Shown one piece after another: positions 33,776-44,394 of a stretch of DNA of 64,000 bases. The position numbers and the translations under genes are program-made. This DNA comes from Mesorhizobium huakuii (lineage in GTDB: Bacteria; Pseudomonadota; Alphaproteobacteria; Rhizobiales; Rhizobiaceae): positions 62,001 through 126,000 of the forward strand of contig NZ_BSNY01000026.1 in assembly GCF_030160235.1 (NCBI RefSeq), read 5' to 3'. Below the pieces are notes generated by a model. The model was not told the DNA's origin. It saw only the letters and a list, made by a program, of their open reading frames with translations, and made no database searches. How positions within the stretch are numbered: the first letter of the stretch is position 1; every line of letters begins with the position of its first letter.

Positions 33776-34749
33776 AAGCCTTTCTCAAATACCGCGAGAT
33801 CTGGCTGGCCGCGGCGATCATTGTCTTGATCGGGCTGATCTCGACCCGCTTCCCGGCCTTCGCCGACCCCGGCAATCTGCGCCAGGTGTTCAACGACACT
33901 TCGATCCTGATGATCCTGGCGCTCGGCCAGATGGTGGTCATCCTGACCCGCTCGATCGACCTGTCGATGGCCTCCAATCTCTGCTTCAGCGGCATGGTGG
34001 TGGCGATGCTGAACGCCGCGCATCCGGCGATCCCGATCCCGCTGCTGATCGTCATCGCGCTCGCCGTCGGGCTGGTGCTCGGCGCCATCAACGGCCTTCT
34101 GGTGTGGCGGCTGAACATTCCTTCGATCGTGGTGACTTTGGGCACGCTCACCATCTATCGCGGCGCCACCTTCGTCCTGTCCGGCGGCGCCTGGGTCAAT
34201 GCCGACAAGATGAGCCCGGATTTCATCGGCTTCCAGCGCGCCGCGTTCCTCGGCATTCCGGTGCTGTCATGGATCGCCATCCTGGTCATCGCGCTGTTCT
34301 TCGTGCTGATGACACGCACCGCGCTCGGCCGCTCGATCTACGCCATAGGCGTCAACCCGACGGCGTCGGTCTATACCGGCATCGATGTCGGCCGCACGAA
34401 ATTCATCGTCTTCTGCATCTCGGGCATGATCGGCGGGCTTGCCGGCTATCTCTGGATCTCGCGCTACGTCATCGCCTCGGTCGAAGTCGCCAACGGCTAT
34501 GAGCTCAACATCATCGCGGCCTGCGTCATCGGCGGCATCTCGATCGCCGGCGGCATCGGCTCGGTCGGCGGCGCGGTGCTCGGCGCCCTGTTCCTCGGCA
34601 TCATCTCCAACGCGCTGCCGGTCATCAACATCTCGCCCTTCTGGCAGATGGCGATTTCGGGCAGCGCCATCATCCTGGCCGTCGTGCTCAACGCGCGCGG
34701 TGAACGCCAGCAAGGCCGCATCATCCTGAGAAAGGTGGAGGCGGCATGA
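33772..34749 (+). CDS. rhaP: rhamnose ABC transporter permease
   Basis: A 325-residue inner-membrane permease (BPD_transp_2 family) with about 8-10 hydrophobic helices. Family motifs are SIDLSMASN near residue 62 and INGLLVWRLNIPSIVVTLGTL, then NPTASVYTGIDVGRTKF, the coupling region that contacts the ATPase. Overlaps rhaT and rhaQ by four bases on each side, indicating translational coupling and a heterodimeric channel with RhaQ. Confidence 0.93.
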   Translation: MKAFLKYREIWLAAAIIVLIGLISTRFPAFADPGNLRQVFNDTSILMILALGQMVVILTRSIDLSMASNLCFSGMVVAMLNAAHPAIPIPLLIVIALAVGLVLGAINGLLVWRLNIPSIVVTLGTLTIYRGATFVLSGGAWVNADKMSPDFIGFQRAAFLGIPVLSWIAILVIALFFVLMTRTALGRSIYAIGVNPTASVYTGIDVGRTKFIVFCISGMIGGLAGYLWISRYVIASVEVANGYELNIIAACVIGGISIAGGIGSVGGAVLGALFLGIISNALPVINISPFWQMAISGSAIILAVVLNARGERQQGRIILRKVEAA

Positions 34750-35741
34750 CCGACATCCCTGCCCCGCGCCACATCCCCGACCGGCTCGACAAGCCGTTTC
34801 GCTCGGCGATCTTTTCCTGGGAGGCTCTGCTGGTCGTGGTGGCTATCGCCATCTTTGCAATCAACAGCTTTGCCTCGCCCTATTTCCTCGACCCTTATTC
34901 GCTGTCGGACCTGACCTTCAATTTCACCGAGAAGGGCCTCATCGCCTTTGCCATGGCGTTGCTGATCATTTCGGGCGAAATCGACCTGTCGGTGGCCGCG
35001 ATCATCGCACTGGCTTCGACCATGATGGGCATGGCGGTGCAAGCGGGTGCGGGCACGCCGGTGCTGGTGCTGATCGGCATCGTCGTAGGCCTCGGCTGCG
35101 GCGCCTTCAACGGGCTGCTGGTGACACGGCTCGGCCTGCCGTCGATCGTCGTAACCATCGGCACGATGAGCCTGTTTCGCGGCATCGCCTTCATCATTCT
35201 CGGCGACCAGGCCTATAAGGGCTATCCTGAAAGCTTCGCCTTCTTCGGCCAGGGCTATGTCTGGTGGGTGGTGTCGTTCGAGCTGGTGCTCTTCCTCATC
35301 GCGGCGGTCGTCTACTGGTTCCTCCTGCACCGCACGAGCTTCGGCCGCCGCGTCTTTGCCATCGGCAACAATCCGGTCGCGGCGCAGTTTTCCGGCGTGC
35401 GCGTCGGCCGCATCAAGTTCATCCTGTTCTGCCTGACCGGGCTGATGTCGGGTATAGCCTCGGTGCTGATCACCTCGCGGCTCGGCTCGACACGGCCCTC
35501 GATCGCGCAAGGCTATGAGCTGGAAGTCATCACCATGGTGGTGCTTGGCGGCGTCAGCATTCTGGGCGGCGCCGGCAGCATTGTCGGCGTCGTGCTCGCC
35601 GCCTTCATCATGGGGCTGGTGACGTTCGGGCTCGGCCTGCTCAACGTGCCCGGCATCGTCATGTCGATCTTCATCGGCCTGCTGCTGATCATCGTCATCG
35701 CGCTGCCTATCGTCTGGCGGCGACTGCGTGGTAGCAGCTGA
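34746..35741 (+). CDS. rhaQ: rhamnose ABC transporter permease
   Basis: A 331-residue partner of RhaP from the same family. It has [37 protein letters not shown], and [18 protein letters not shown] as coupling region; helices run through to [13 protein letters not shown]. Overlaps rhaP by four bases and rhaU by one base. Confidence 0.93.
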   Translation: MTDIPAPRHIPDRLDKPFRSAIFSWEALLVVVAIAIFAINSFASPYFLDPYSLSDLTFNFTEKGLIAFAMALLIISGEIDLSVAAIIALASTMMGMAVQAGAGTPVLVLIGIVVGLGCGAFNGLLVTRLGLPSIVVTIGTMSLFRGIAFIILGDQAYKGYPESFAFFGQGYVWWVVSFELVLFLIAAVVYWFLLHRTSFGRRVFAIGNNPVAAQFSGVRVGRIKFILFCLTGLMSGIASVLITSRLGSTRPSIAQGYELEVITMVVLGGVSILGGAGSIVGVVLAAFIMGLVTFGLGLLNVPGIVMSIFIGLLLIIVIALPIVWRRLRGSS

Positions 35742-36058
35742 TGCCTGAGAAATACGCGTTCAAGATGAAGCTGAAACCGGGCATGAAGGCCGAGTACAGG
35801 AAGCGCCATGACGAGATCTGGCCGTCGCTGATCGCGCTGTTGAAACAGGCCGGCGTGTCCGACTATTCGATCCATCTCGATGAAGAGACCGACATCCTGT
35901 TCGGCGTACTGTGGCGGCGGGACGATCATGGCATGGCCGAATTGCCTGGGCATCCGGTGATGCAGCGCTGGTGGGCACACATGGCCGACATCATGGAAAC
36001 CAGGCCTGATAATGAGCCAGTGGCCGTGCCGTTGGAAACCGTGTTCCATATGGCATGA
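35741..36058 (+). CDS. rhaU: L-rhamnose mutarotase
   Basis: A 105-residue enzyme that interconverts alpha- and beta-L-rhamnose, supplying the anomer used by the isomerase. It shows the family pattern [29 protein letters not shown]-like [19 protein letters not shown] and [12 protein letters not shown]. Length matches E. coli RhaM (104). Its start overlaps the rhaQ stop and its stop overlaps rhaK (ATGA). Confidence 0.93.
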   Translation: MPEKYAFKMKLKPGMKAEYRKRHDEIWPSLIALLKQAGVSDYSIHLDEETDILFGVLWRRDDHGMAELPGHPVMQRWWAHMADIMETRPDNEPVAVPLETVFHMA

Positions 36059-37431
36059 GTGCTCTGCGCCACATCGCCGTCATCGACATCGGCAAGACCA
36101 ACGCCAAGGTGGCGCTGGTCGATCTCGCCACGTCGAGCGAGGTGGCGCTGCGCCGCATGGCCAATGCCGTCGCTACGGAGGGCCCCTACCCGCATCACGA
36201 TGTCGAGCGCCTTTGGGCCTTCATCCTGGCCAGCCTCAGGGACATCAACCGTGAACAGCACATCGACGCCATCTCGATCACCACCCACGGTGCGACTGGC
36301 GTACTGGTCGACTCATCTGGCGAACTGGTGCTGCCGGTGCTCGACTATGAGTTCGACGGCCCCGACAGGCTGGCGGCGGACTATGATGCGATCCGCCCGC
36401 CTTTCGCCGAGACCGGTACGCCACGCCTGCCGCTCGGCCTCAATCTCGGCGCGCAGTTCTTCTGGCAGCAGAAGCGTTTTCCAGCCGAGTTCGCGCATGC
36501 GACCACCATTCTGATGTACCCGCAATATTGGGCGCTGCGCCTGACTGGGGTCGCCGCGAACGAGGTGACTTCGCTGGGCTGCCACACCGATCTGTGGAAC
36601 CCGTGGACAGCTGACTTTTCGTCGCTGGTCGATCGGTTGGATTGGCGCGGCCTGATGGCACCGGTGCGGCCGGCCAGGGACCGCCTCGGTCCAATCCTGC
36701 CAGCGCTTGCCGCGCGCACCGGCCTTGATCCGCAAACGCTGGTGTTCTGCGGTCTGCACGATTCCAACGCCTCGCTGCTGCCACATCTTCTCTCCGATGC
36801 GCCACCCTTCTCGGTCGTCTCGACCGGCACCTGGGTGGTGTCGATGGCGGTCGGCGGCAGACCGGTCAAGCTCGACCCGGCGCGCGACACGCTGGTCAAT
36901 GTCAATGCGCTTGGCGACCCCGTCCCCTCGGCCCGTTTCATGGGCGGGCGCGAGTTTTCCGTGCTGACGGAAAGCCGGCCGGAGACTTGGAGCAACGATG
37001 ATGTCCGGGCCGTGCTCGCGCGAAAGACTTTGCTGCTGCCGTCGACGCAGCAGGGATCAGGGCCGTTCCCGCATGCGGCCGCGATATGGCTTGATGCCGA
37101 CAGTATGAACAATGGCCAGCGCTTTGCCGCCATCTCGTTCTATCTGGCGCTAATGACGGCGACCTGCCTTGAGCTGATCGGGGCTGATGGCCCAACCACG
37201 GTCGAAGGCCCCTTTGCCCGCAACCAGCTGTTTGTCGGCATGCTGGCCGCAGCGACCGCACGCGGTGTCGTCGCATCCGAGGCCGCCACCGGCACCAGCA
37301 TCGGTGCGGCACTGCTGGCGTCCGATCAGGTCACGGCCCGTGGCAAGGGGGAAAGAACAGAGCCGCCGACCGACCCGGCCTGGGCCGACTATACCAGCGC
37401 GTGGCGCGCGGCGGTCGAAGCGCGGGGCTGA
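36055..37431 (+). CDS. rhaK: rhamnulokinase-type FGGY sugar kinase
   Basis: A 458-residue cytoplasmic kinase of the FGGY family that phosphorylates rhamnulose. The phosphate-1 motif is [15 protein letters not shown]. Substrate-binding and adenosine regions are [33 protein letters not shown] and the late [15 protein letters not shown]. In Rhizobium leguminosarum RhaK is also needed for rhamnose uptake by RhaSTPQ (known of the family). Last gene of the operon; its stop directly abuts the stop of the convergent racemase gene. Confidence 0.92.
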   Translation: MSALRHIAVIDIGKTNAKVALVDLATSSEVALRRMANAVATEGPYPHHDVERLWAFILASLRDINREQHIDAISITTHGATGVLVDSSGELVLPVLDYEFDGPDRLAADYDAIRPPFAETGTPRLPLGLNLGAQFFWQQKRFPAEFAHATTILMYPQYWALRLTGVAANEVTSLGCHTDLWNPWTADFSSLVDRLDWRGLMAPVRPARDRLGPILPALAARTGLDPQTLVFCGLHDSNASLLPHLLSDAPPFSVVSTGTWVVSMAVGGRPVKLDPARDTLVNVNALGDPVPSARFMGGREFSVLTESRPETWSNDDVRAVLARKTLLLPSTQQGSGPFPHAAAIWLDADSMNNGQRFAAISFYLALMTATCLELIGADGPTTVEGPFARNQLFVGMLAAATARGVVASEAATGTSIGAALLASDQVTARGKGERTEPPTDPAWADYTSAWRAAVEARG

Positions 37432-39258
37432 TCACAGAATCCGCTTTCCGAAGGCCGACATGACGAAGTTCACCGTGTCGATGCCGATCCTGGGCTCCAT
37501 ACCCCCGGTCAAGCCCGAAACGTCCATCGACAGCAGGCTGCCGGAAAGCGCGATCGCTTCCATCGCCTGATGCGTCTCGCGCACCGTCAGCCCGCCGGAA
37601 CCGGCCGCCCAGCCGGCGAATTCGGTCGCCGTCGGCGAATAGCTGACATGAAAGCCTTGCGTGCCCGAAGTGGCTATGCGGATCGCCTCATGCATCAGGT
37701 CGCGCATGCCCATGGCGTCGATATCGGTCATGGTGAAGGCCGACACCCGCGAATCCTTCAGCACCCGCGCTTCGGCCGGATCGGCATGGCGCAGGCCAAC
37801 AATGACGACATTCTCCGGCGACAGTTGCGGCTGCAGCGCGCCGGCCTTGTGGTCGAGACCGAGGGTGCGGGCAAGCACCGAGGCCTCCGGCAGGTCTATG
37901 CCCTCCTCGTCTTCAGGCATCAAGGCGGCGATGGAATCGATCCAGATCAGGCCGAAGGAGTGCGTCGCGCGCGCCGTCGCGGTCAGCGCCTTGTGGGCGA
38001 TGCGGCGGTCGGCACCGGCACTCAACCGGATCAAGCCCGAGGGCGGCCGCTCGACATCGGCGAGTTCGACGACGTCGAAATTCATCGCCTCCAGCCGCGC
38101 GCCGGCTCCCTCGCGGGCAAGAATGCCGGCGGCTTCCTGTTCGGCCGAGATCGACACCATCTTGCGGCCCGAAAAGTCGGCGACGTCATGCATCGGGGCC
38201 TTTTCGACATATTCCGATGTCATCGCCAGCAGCATGGCGCCGTAACTCATACGGAAGGCGACGCGATCTCCCACGGCGGGGCGCGGGTCGGCGTCCTGCA
38301 CGTCGAGCAGCAGGTGGTCGCTGGACGCGCCGAGCACCCTGATCCCCTTGGCGATCGGCGTCAGTCCTTCGACCAGCACATCCTCGCGGCCGATATTGGC
38401 GATGGCGCGCAGCCTGTCGCCTTCGTCGGCAAAGACCGGCTGGTTGCCGAAGGCGTCGTAGCCGGACTCGCCGATCGGCCGCGACGGCTTCAGCTTGACC
38501 TCGATGATGTCGCTGGTCAGGCGGCAGGCATCGGGCTCGAGTTCGGCCCATGGGACATCGCGGAAGGTTTCGACGCCGCCTTGCAGGATCGCCTCGCCGA
38601 CCCTGAGATTGTTGATGCCGGCCGGGAGCCTGCCTTCGAGCAGCAGCGTCAGCGACGACGAGGCGCCGCCAGAAATGAAGTCGAGGCTTTTGCCCGACAG
38701 GCGCTCGGTCTTGTAGGCGTGGGCGACGAGCTGGCCGAGATTCTCCGGTGTCGGCATGATGGCGCCGAAACAGCCGAGATTGGTGCCGATGCCGGCGACG
38801 CGGACGCCCTTGAACTCGAGGATCCGCTCGACGGTGGGGATCAGGTCGCTCGGCCAGATGCCCTCGCGGAGATCGCCGAGGTCGATCATCAGCATGATGT
38901 CGTGGACGCGGCCCATGCGCTCGGCGATGCGCGATATCTCGCGGATGGTGGCGAGCTCCGACTGCAGGCTGATGTCGACGGTGCGCACCACCTCCTCGAT
39001 GCGCGCCATCGGCGGGCTGCGCAGCAGCATGATCGGCGCATTGATGCCGCTGTCGCGCAGCCGGCGGATGTTTTCGAAACGCGATTCGGCAATGCCGGCA
39101 ACGCCGCCGCGCAGCATGGCGCGCGCCACTTGCGGCATGCCGCACGTGCCCTTGGTGACGCCGAACACCTTGATACCCGACAAAGCGCAGCGGTCGACAA
39201 TGGTGCGGGCGTTGCGCTCGATACGGCCAAGGTCGATGGCGACTTGCGGTCCCGACAT
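37432..39258 (-). CDS. alanine/ornithine racemase-like PLP domain fused to an arginase-like domain
   Basis: A 608-residue fusion from ATG 39258, three bases after the dadA stop. Residues 1 to about 400 are a fold type III PLP racemase of the ornithine racemase type: catalytic Lys36 in FGVTKGTCGM, IAESRFENIRRL, MIDLGDLREGIW, GTNLGCFGA and SGGASSS. Residues about 415-608 follow the arginase/agmatinase outline (GLIWIDS.AAL, VVIVGLRH, GFHVSYSPTATEF, GGLTVRE, the ending GIDTVNFVMSAFGKRIL). However, the metal sites are degraded: D-A-H-x-D is DSIAA near 441, and S-x-D-x-D is S-Y-S-P-T near 538. The second half is therefore unlikely to be a manganese hydrolase and may be structural or regulatory. With dadA upstream, a role in D-amino-acid interconversion is likely. 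Confidence 0.8.
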   Translation of the reverse strand: MSGPQVAIDLGRIERNARTIVDRCALSGIKVFGVTKGTCGMPQVARAMLRGGVAGIAESRFENIRRLRDSGINAPIMLLRSPPMARIEEVVRTVDISLQSELATIREISRIAERMGRVHDIMLMIDLGDLREGIWPSDLIPTVERILEFKGVRVAGIGTNLGCFGAIMPTPENLGQLVAHAYKTERLSGKSLDFISGGASSSLTLLLEGRLPAGINNLRVGEAILQGGVETFRDVPWAELEPDACRLTSDIIEVKLKPSRPIGESGYDAFGNQPVFADEGDRLRAIANIGREDVLVEGLTPIAKGIRVLGASSDHLLLDVQDADPRPAVGDRVAFRMSYGAMLLAMTSEYVEKAPMHDVADFSGRKMVSISAEQEAAGILAREGAGARLEAMNFDVVELADVERPPSGLIRLSAGADRRIAHKALTATARATHSFGLIWIDSIAALMPEDEEGIDLPEASVLARTLGLDHKAGALQPQLSPENVVIVGLRHADPAEARVLKDSRVSAFTMTDIDAMGMRDLMHEAIRIATSGTQGFHVSYSPTATEFAGWAAGSGGLTVRETHQAMEAIALSGSLLSMDVSGLTGGMEPRIGIDTVNFVMSAFGKRIL

Positions 39259-39260
39259 GC

Positions 39261-40511
39261 CTAGCCTCCGTAGACCAGTCCCTGCGTATCGATCTCGGGC
39301 TTGCGGCCGGCAACGAGGTCGGCCAGGAATTTTCCCGAGCCGCAGGCCATGGTCCAGCCGACATGGCCGTGGCCGGTGTCGAGATAGAGGTTCTTGTAGC
39401 GTGCCTGCCCAATGACCGGCACGGAGCCCGGCATCATTGGCCGCAGCCCTGCCCACAGCTCCGCCTTCTTCTCGTCGAAGGCGCCGGGAAAGAGATCCCT
39501 GGCGGTCCGGAACATGGTGGCAAAGTCACCGGGTTTGTAGGTGCGGTCGAAGCCGGTGAATTCTGCGGTCGAAGCCAGCCGCAGCCGGTTGCCGAGCCGC
39601 GAATAGGCCATCAGCTGGTCTTCGTCGGCGCCACCCATGGTCGGACCCTTGCTCTCATCTTCCAGCGGGATCGTCGCCGTATAGCCCTTCACCGGATAGA
39701 CCGGCAGGTCGATGCCGTAGCGGCGGCCGAGCAGGCCGCTTTCCGGCCCCATGGAGATGACGACGGCGTCGCCCGTCACCGGTCCGGCCGAGGTCATCAC
39801 CGCGCGCACCCGGTCGCCCTCGATATCGAGACCCTCGACGGTCGTGCCGTAGAGGAATTTCACGCCAAGCTTTTCGGCGGCATGGGCGGCAAGCTTTTCC
39901 ACGAACTGCCGGGAATCGCCGGTCTGGTCGATCGGCGAATAGACGCCGCCGGCGATCTTTTCCTTCACCCCTGCAAGGCCCGGCTCGAGCTCGACCAACC
40001 GGTCGCGGCCGACGATCTCGATCGGCAGGCCATGCTCGGCCAGATAGCGGTAATTGTCGGTGCCGGTGTCGAGACTGTGCTGCGAGCGGAAGAAATACAG
40101 GATGCCCTTCTTACGCTCGTCATAGTGGATGCCGGTGTCGGCCGAGATGGCGTTGATGCAGTCGCGCGAATAGAGCGCCAGGCGCAGCTTGACCTGGCTG
40201 TTGGCGCGCAGGCGGGCCACCGTGCATTGGCGCAGGAAACGCAGGCTCCAGGCGAGGAAATAGGGATCGAAGCGCAGCCGCACCTTGATGCCGAGATCAT
40301 GATTGTAGAGCCCGCGCAGGAACGTCTTCAAGGCGGCCGGCGAGGCCCAGGCGGTGGCGTCGCCCGGAGAAACCAAGCCGGCATTGGATTGGCTGGTGCC
40401 CCGCGCGGGCGCCGCATGGCGCTCGATCACCGTGACCTCGTGGCCGTCGGCGGCCAGGTAATAGGCCGCTGCCGTACCGACAACGCCGGCGCCGAGCACC
40501 GTTATCTTCAT
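39261..40511 (-). CDS. dadA: D-amino acid dehydrogenase (DadA family)
   Basis: A 416-residue FAD enzyme that deaminates D-amino acids to 2-oxo acids and passes electrons to the respiratory chain. ATG 40511 is preceded by GGGGGA and begins directly with the FAD motif KITVLGAGVVGTAAAYYLA. SQSNAGLVSPGDATAWASP, VKGYTATIPL, LWAGLRPMMPGSVPVIG and GHGHVGWTMACGSGK are characteristic of DadA. It is the first gene of a two-gene unit with the racemase fusion, paralleling the dadA-dadX logic of alanine catabolism. Confidence 0.92.
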   Translation of the reverse strand: MKITVLGAGVVGTAAAYYLAADGHEVTVIERHAAPARGTSQSNAGLVSPGDATAWASPAALKTFLRGLYNHDLGIKVRLRFDPYFLAWSLRFLRQCTVARLRANSQVKLRLALYSRDCINAISADTGIHYDERKKGILYFFRSQHSLDTGTDNYRYLAEHGLPIEIVGRDRLVELEPGLAGVKEKIAGGVYSPIDQTGDSRQFVEKLAAHAAEKLGVKFLYGTTVEGLDIEGDRVRAVMTSAGPVTGDAVVISMGPESGLLGRRYGIDLPVYPVKGYTATIPLEDESKGPTMGGADEDQLMAYSRLGNRLRLASTAEFTGFDRTYKPGDFATMFRTARDLFPGAFDEKKAELWAGLRPMMPGSVPVIGQARYKNLYLDTGHGHVGWTMACGSGKFLADLVAGRKPEIDTQGLVYGG

Positions 40512-40611
40512 GCCATCCCCCAAAAGCTCTCGGCGGCGCGGTGCCTCCATGCTTGCCGCGCATGCCTTCCATAGCGCGTCGCCGCGCGCCTTGCGAGCCC
40601 TGTGGGGTGGC

Positions 40612-41613
40612 TCAGCCGCGCGCGGAGTTCTTGCTGGTCAGGATGCGCTCCCAGGCGAGTGCGTCGGCAACGATCTGGTCGAGATCGTCGCGCTGCGGCG
40701 TCCAGCCGAGTTCCGCCCGGGCAAGGTCCGAATTGGCGACCACCGCAGCGGCATCTCCGGGACGCCGGTCGCCCATCTTCACCTCGAAATCGCGGCCAAA
40801 GGCGCGCCGAACGCTGTCGATGACCTCAAGCACCGAATAGCCATGGCTATAGCCGCAATTGGCGACGAGGCTCTGTCCCCCGGCGCGCAGTCGCTGCAGC
40901 GCCAGGCGATGCGCGGCTGCCAGGTCGCTGACATGGATATAGTCGCGCATGCAGGTGCCGTCCGGCGTCGGGTAATCGGTGCCGAACACCTGCATGAACG
41001 GGCGCTTGCCGAGCGCAGTCTCGCAGGCAACCTTGATGAGATGCGTGGCGCCCGGCGTCGACTGGCCGGTGCGACCCCTGGGATCGGCGCCGGCGACGTT
41101 GAAATAGCGCAGCGCCGTGTAACGGATGTCGTGCGCGAGGCCGGCATCGCGCAACATCCACTCGCTCATCAGCTTGGACAGCCCATAGGGCGATTCCGGC
41201 GCCAGGCGGGCATCCTCGCGCACCGGCTCCAGCCCGGCGCCGCCATAAACGGCGGCGGTCGAGGAAAAGATGAAATGCGGCACGCCCTCGCGCACCGCGG
41301 TTTCAATCAGCGTGCGCGTCTTTGAGGTGTTGTTCTCGTAGTAGGCGAGCGGGTCGGCGACCGATTCGGGGACCACGATGGAACCGGCGAAATGGATGAT
41401 GGCATCGACCTTGTTCTCCCGGATGATCGATCCGACCAATTCCTTGTCGGCGACATCGCCGACGACCAGCTTTGCCTCCGGCGCCACCGCCCATTCGAAG
41501 CCGGTGGAAAGGCGGTCGAGCACGACCACGCTTTCGCCCGCATCCAGCAATTCCCAGACCATGTGGCTGCCGATATAGCCAGCGCCGCCTGTCACCAAAA
41601 CCGTCATCCGCAT
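40612..41613 (-). CDS. galE: UDP-glucose 4-epimerase
   Basis: A 333-residue extended short-chain dehydrogenase that interconverts UDP-glucose and UDP-galactose for polysaccharide synthesis. It has the NAD motif TVLVTGGAGYIGSH, HFAGSIVVPESVADP, the catalytic serine in SSTAAVYG, and the YGLSK catalytic pair near residue 145. RYFNVAGADP, then GTDYPTPDGTCMRDYIHV complete the GalE signature. Divergent from hemA across 272 bases in which I see no recognisable regulator site. Confidence 0.93.
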   Translation of the reverse strand: MRMTVLVTGGAGYIGSHMVWELLDAGESVVVLDRLSTGFEWAVAPEAKLVVGDVADKELVGSIIRENKVDAIIHFAGSIVVPESVADPLAYYENNTSKTRTLIETAVREGVPHFIFSSTAAVYGGAGLEPVREDARLAPESPYGLSKLMSEWMLRDAGLAHDIRYTALRYFNVAGADPRGRTGQSTPGATHLIKVACETALGKRPFMQVFGTDYPTPDGTCMRDYIHVSDLAAAHRLALQRLRAGGQSLVANCGYSHGYSVLEVIDSVRRAFGRDFEVKMGDRRPGDAAAVVANSDLARAELGWTPQRDDLDQIVADALAWERILTSKNSARG

Positions 41614-41885
41614 CCTCGCATCTCAAGATTTATCGGAAACTGTCTCAACCACCGCCTTACTGGAAAGCCTGCCATATGGCCATTAGAACCCTCGGTAACC
41701 GGCGTTCACCAAATGTGGCATCGTGCTGAAACAAAAGTGATCCACAAAGCGTGTCGTGGGGTGGGAATAGGCCACGATCCGCGATCGTTAGGAACAGGTG
41801 CGGGGCGTGGCATTTTGACCAAAACGGCCCGGTGGACGACCAATAGGCCAATGATTATGATCCCGCGCAAAATTGGGAAGCCGAC

Positions 41886-43163
41886 ATGAACTACCAGCGG
41901 TTCTTCGAAGAAGCGATCGACCAGCTCCACGCGGAGCGTCGCTATCGTGTCTTCGCCGACCTCGAGCGTATCGCGGGCAAGTTTCCGCGCGCCATCTGGC
42001 GCGCAGGCGGCCGCGCCGAGGAAATCACCGTCTGGTGCTCCAACGACTATCTCGGCATGGGCCAGCATCCAGACGTCATCGCCGCGTTCCAGGACGCGGC
42101 CGGCAAGATGGGGTCGGGCGCCGGCGGCACCCGCAACATTTCCGGCACCTCCAACCCGCTGGTCGAGCTCGAGCATGAGCTTGCCGACCTGCACGGCAAG
42201 GACGCGGCCCTGGTCTTCACCTCCGGCTTCGTCTCCAACGAAGCCTCGATCTCGACCATTGCCCGGCTTCTGCCCAATTGCCTGATCATCTCGGACGAAC
42301 TGAACCACGCCTCGATGATCGAAGGCGTTAGGCGCTCCGGCGCAGAGAAGAAGATTTTCCGGCACAATGACGTCGCGCATCTGGAGAACCTGCTGCAGGC
42401 GGCGGGGCGCGAACGCGCCAAGCTGATCGTCTTCGAGAGCGTCTATTCGATGGACGGCGACATCGCGCCGATCCGGGAGATCGTCGAGCTCGCCGAGCAC
42501 TACAACGCCATGACCTATATCGACGAGGTGCATGCGGTGGGCATGTACGGACCGCGCGGCGGCGGCATCACCGAGCGCGAGGGCCTGGCCGACCGCATCG
42601 ACATCATCGAAGGCACGCTCGCCAAGGCGTTCGGCACGTTGGGCGGCTACATCACCGGCACCAGTGCCGTCATCGACGCGGTGCGCTCCTATGCGCCGGG
42701 CTTCATCTTCACCACGGCGCTGCCGCCGGCGATCGCGGCCGCGGCCACCACCTCGATCCGCCATCTCAAGCACTCGCAGGCCGAGCGTGACGCCCAGCAG
42801 CAGCAGGCGAGCCGAACCAAGCAGATCCTGTCGGCGGCCGGCCTGCCGGTGATGGAGTCGCCAACCCATATCGTGCCGCTGCTGGTCGGCGATCCGGAAC
42901 TCTGCAAGATGGCCAGCGACCGCCTGCTTGGCGTGCACGGCATCTACATCCAGCCGATCAACTACCCGACCGTGCCGCGCGGCACCGAGCGGCTGCGCAT
43001 CACGCCGACACCGTTCCATTCCGATCGACTGATCGCCGAACTGCAGGATGCGCTGGTCGAGACATGGGATGCGCTCGGCATTCCCTACGGCTCGGCAGGA
43101 CGCCCCGCCGTCGCCAAGAGCGACCGGGTCATTCCGCTGCTGGTGCCCAAGTCAGGCGGCTGA
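41886..43163 (+). CDS. hemA: 5-aminolevulinate synthase
   Basis: Condenses glycine and succinyl-CoA to 5-aminolevulinate, the first step of haem synthesis in alphaproteobacteria (C4 pathway). The 425-residue protein starts [23 protein letters not shown], as in rhizobial HemA. It has [38 protein letters not shown], and the PLP lysine in [13 protein letters not shown]. It is monocistronic, converging on an aminotransferase gene. No FnrL/FixK-type TTGAT-N4-ATCAA box was found upstream. Confidence 0.96.
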   Translation: MNYQRFFEEAIDQLHAERRYRVFADLERIAGKFPRAIWRAGGRAEEITVWCSNDYLGMGQHPDVIAAFQDAAGKMGSGAGGTRNISGTSNPLVELEHELADLHGKDAALVFTSGFVSNEASISTIARLLPNCLIISDELNHASMIEGVRRSGAEKKIFRHNDVAHLENLLQAAGRERAKLIVFESVYSMDGDIAPIREIVELAEHYNAMTYIDEVHAVGMYGPRGGGITEREGLADRIDIIEGTLAKAFGTLGGYITGTSAVIDAVRSYAPGFIFTTALPPAIAAAATTSIRHLKHSQAERDAQQQQASRTKQILSAAGLPVMESPTHIVPLLVGDPELCKMASDRLLGVHGIYIQPINYPTVPRGTERLRITPTPFHSDRLIAELQDALVETWDALGIPYGSAGRPAVAKSDRVIPLLVPKSGG

Positions 43164-43207
43164 AGCCTGTTTGAAACTCTGTTCGACTGTCGGCCGACGT
43201 ATGTCGA

Positions 43208-44374
43208 CTAGACAGTCTTCATCCATTTCGCCAGGCGGTGCGCGGCTTCCTCGAGTTGATCGAGGCGGCGGTGGAAGCACAGCCGCAGGAAGGCTTCGCC
43301 GCCGGGACCGAAAGCGGTGCCCGGCGCCAGGCCGACATTGGCCTTGTCGACGATGTCGAAGGCCGCGGTGCGGGAATCGGTGATGCCGTCGACGGTGAAG
43401 AACAGATAGAACGCGCCCTGCGGCACGGTAAACCGAGCGCGGCCGGTGGCGCCGAGAATGCCGCAAACCAGGTCACGCGCCTTCCTCGCCCGCTCCACCT
43501 GTTCGGCGACGAAGCCATCGCCCTCGTCAAGGGCAGCGACCGCGCCGCGCTGCATGAACTGGGCTACGCCGGAATTCGAATATTGGATCAGGTTCTCGAA
43601 CACCTGCTGCAGGCTCGGATGCGTCTTGATCCAGCCGACACGCCAACCGGTCATCGCCCAGTTCTTGGAAAAGGAGTTGACGAACAGGATGCGGTCTTCC
43701 TCCGTGGCGATGTCGAGGAAGGATGGCGCACGGCCATGACCATAGTGGAACAGCGAATAGATCTCGTCGGCGATGATCCAGACGTTCTTGGCGCGCGCCA
43801 GGTCGAGGATCGCCTGCAAGGTCTCGTGATCGGCGGTCCAGCCGGTCGGGTTCGACGGCGTGTTGATGAACAACGCCCTGGTGCGCGGCGTGATCGCCGC
43901 GGCGATCTTCTCGACGTCGCAAGACCAGCCATTGCCGGAATGATCGAGAGTGACCGGCACCGGAACGGCGCCTGACAGGGCGGCAGCAGCGTCGAAATTC
44001 GGCCAGGCGGGCGAGAGATAGATCACCTCATCGCCAGCGCCGGCGAGGGCGGTAAGGGACATCTGGATGGCATGCATGCCGGATCCGGTGACGATGAATT
44101 GCTCCTCCGGGAACGTCTTGCCGAAATGCCTGGCATAGTAGCGTGCCAGCGCCTGCCTGAGATCGGGGATACCCCTCTGCCAGGTGTAGAACGTCTCGCC
44201 GCCCGCCAGCGCCTTCGACGCGGCATCGGTGATGAAGGCGGGTGTCGGCAGGTCGCCCTCGCCGGCCCAGAGCGGGATCAGCCCCTCGCGCAGGCGGCCG
44301 TAGTTGACGACGGCGACAATGCCGCTTTCCGGTGCGGCGCGGGCTTCGGCGCGAAAGCTATCGATCAGGCTCAT
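43208..44374 (-). CDS. class I/II PLP-dependent aminotransferase
   Basis: A 388-residue fold type I aminotransferase of the AspC/aromatic subgroup. Key segments are YTWQRGIPDLRQALARYY, TGSGMHAIQMSL, INTPSNPTGW with the conserved Asn-Pro, IIADEIYSLF with the Asp that holds the PLP nitrogen, and the PLP lysine in VNSFSKNWAMTGWRVGW. The late arginine that binds the substrate carboxylate lies in FLRLCFHRR. Substrate not assigned. It appears to be transcribed alone. Confidence 0.88.
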   Translation of the reverse strand: MSLIDSFRAEARAAPESGIVAVVNYGRLREGLIPLWAGEGDLPTPAFITDAASKALAGGETFYTWQRGIPDLRQALARYYARHFGKTFPEEQFIVTGSGMHAIQMSLTALAGAGDEVIYLSPAWPNFDAAAALSGAVPVPVTLDHSGNGWSCDVEKIAAAITPRTRALFINTPSNPTGWTADHETLQAILDLARAKNVWIIADEIYSLFHYGHGRAPSFLDIATEEDRILFVNSFSKNWAMTGWRVGWIKTHPSLQQVFENLIQYSNSGVAQFMQRGAVAALDEGDGFVAEQVERARKARDLVCGILGATGRARFTVPQGAFYLFFTVDGITDSRTAAFDIVDKANVGLAPGTAFGPGGEAFLRLCFHRRLDQLEEAAHRLAKWMKTV

Positions 44375-44394
44375 GTACAGATCCGTTTTCCCTT

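Noticed and set aside
37570-39264. Plus-strand frame of 564 codons
   Set aside because: Exact antisense of the racemase fusion with no recognisable motif or ribosome site.
41614-41885. Oxygen-responsive FnrL/FixK box upstream of hemA
   Set aside because: Looked for TTGAT-N4-ATCAA and close variants and found none.
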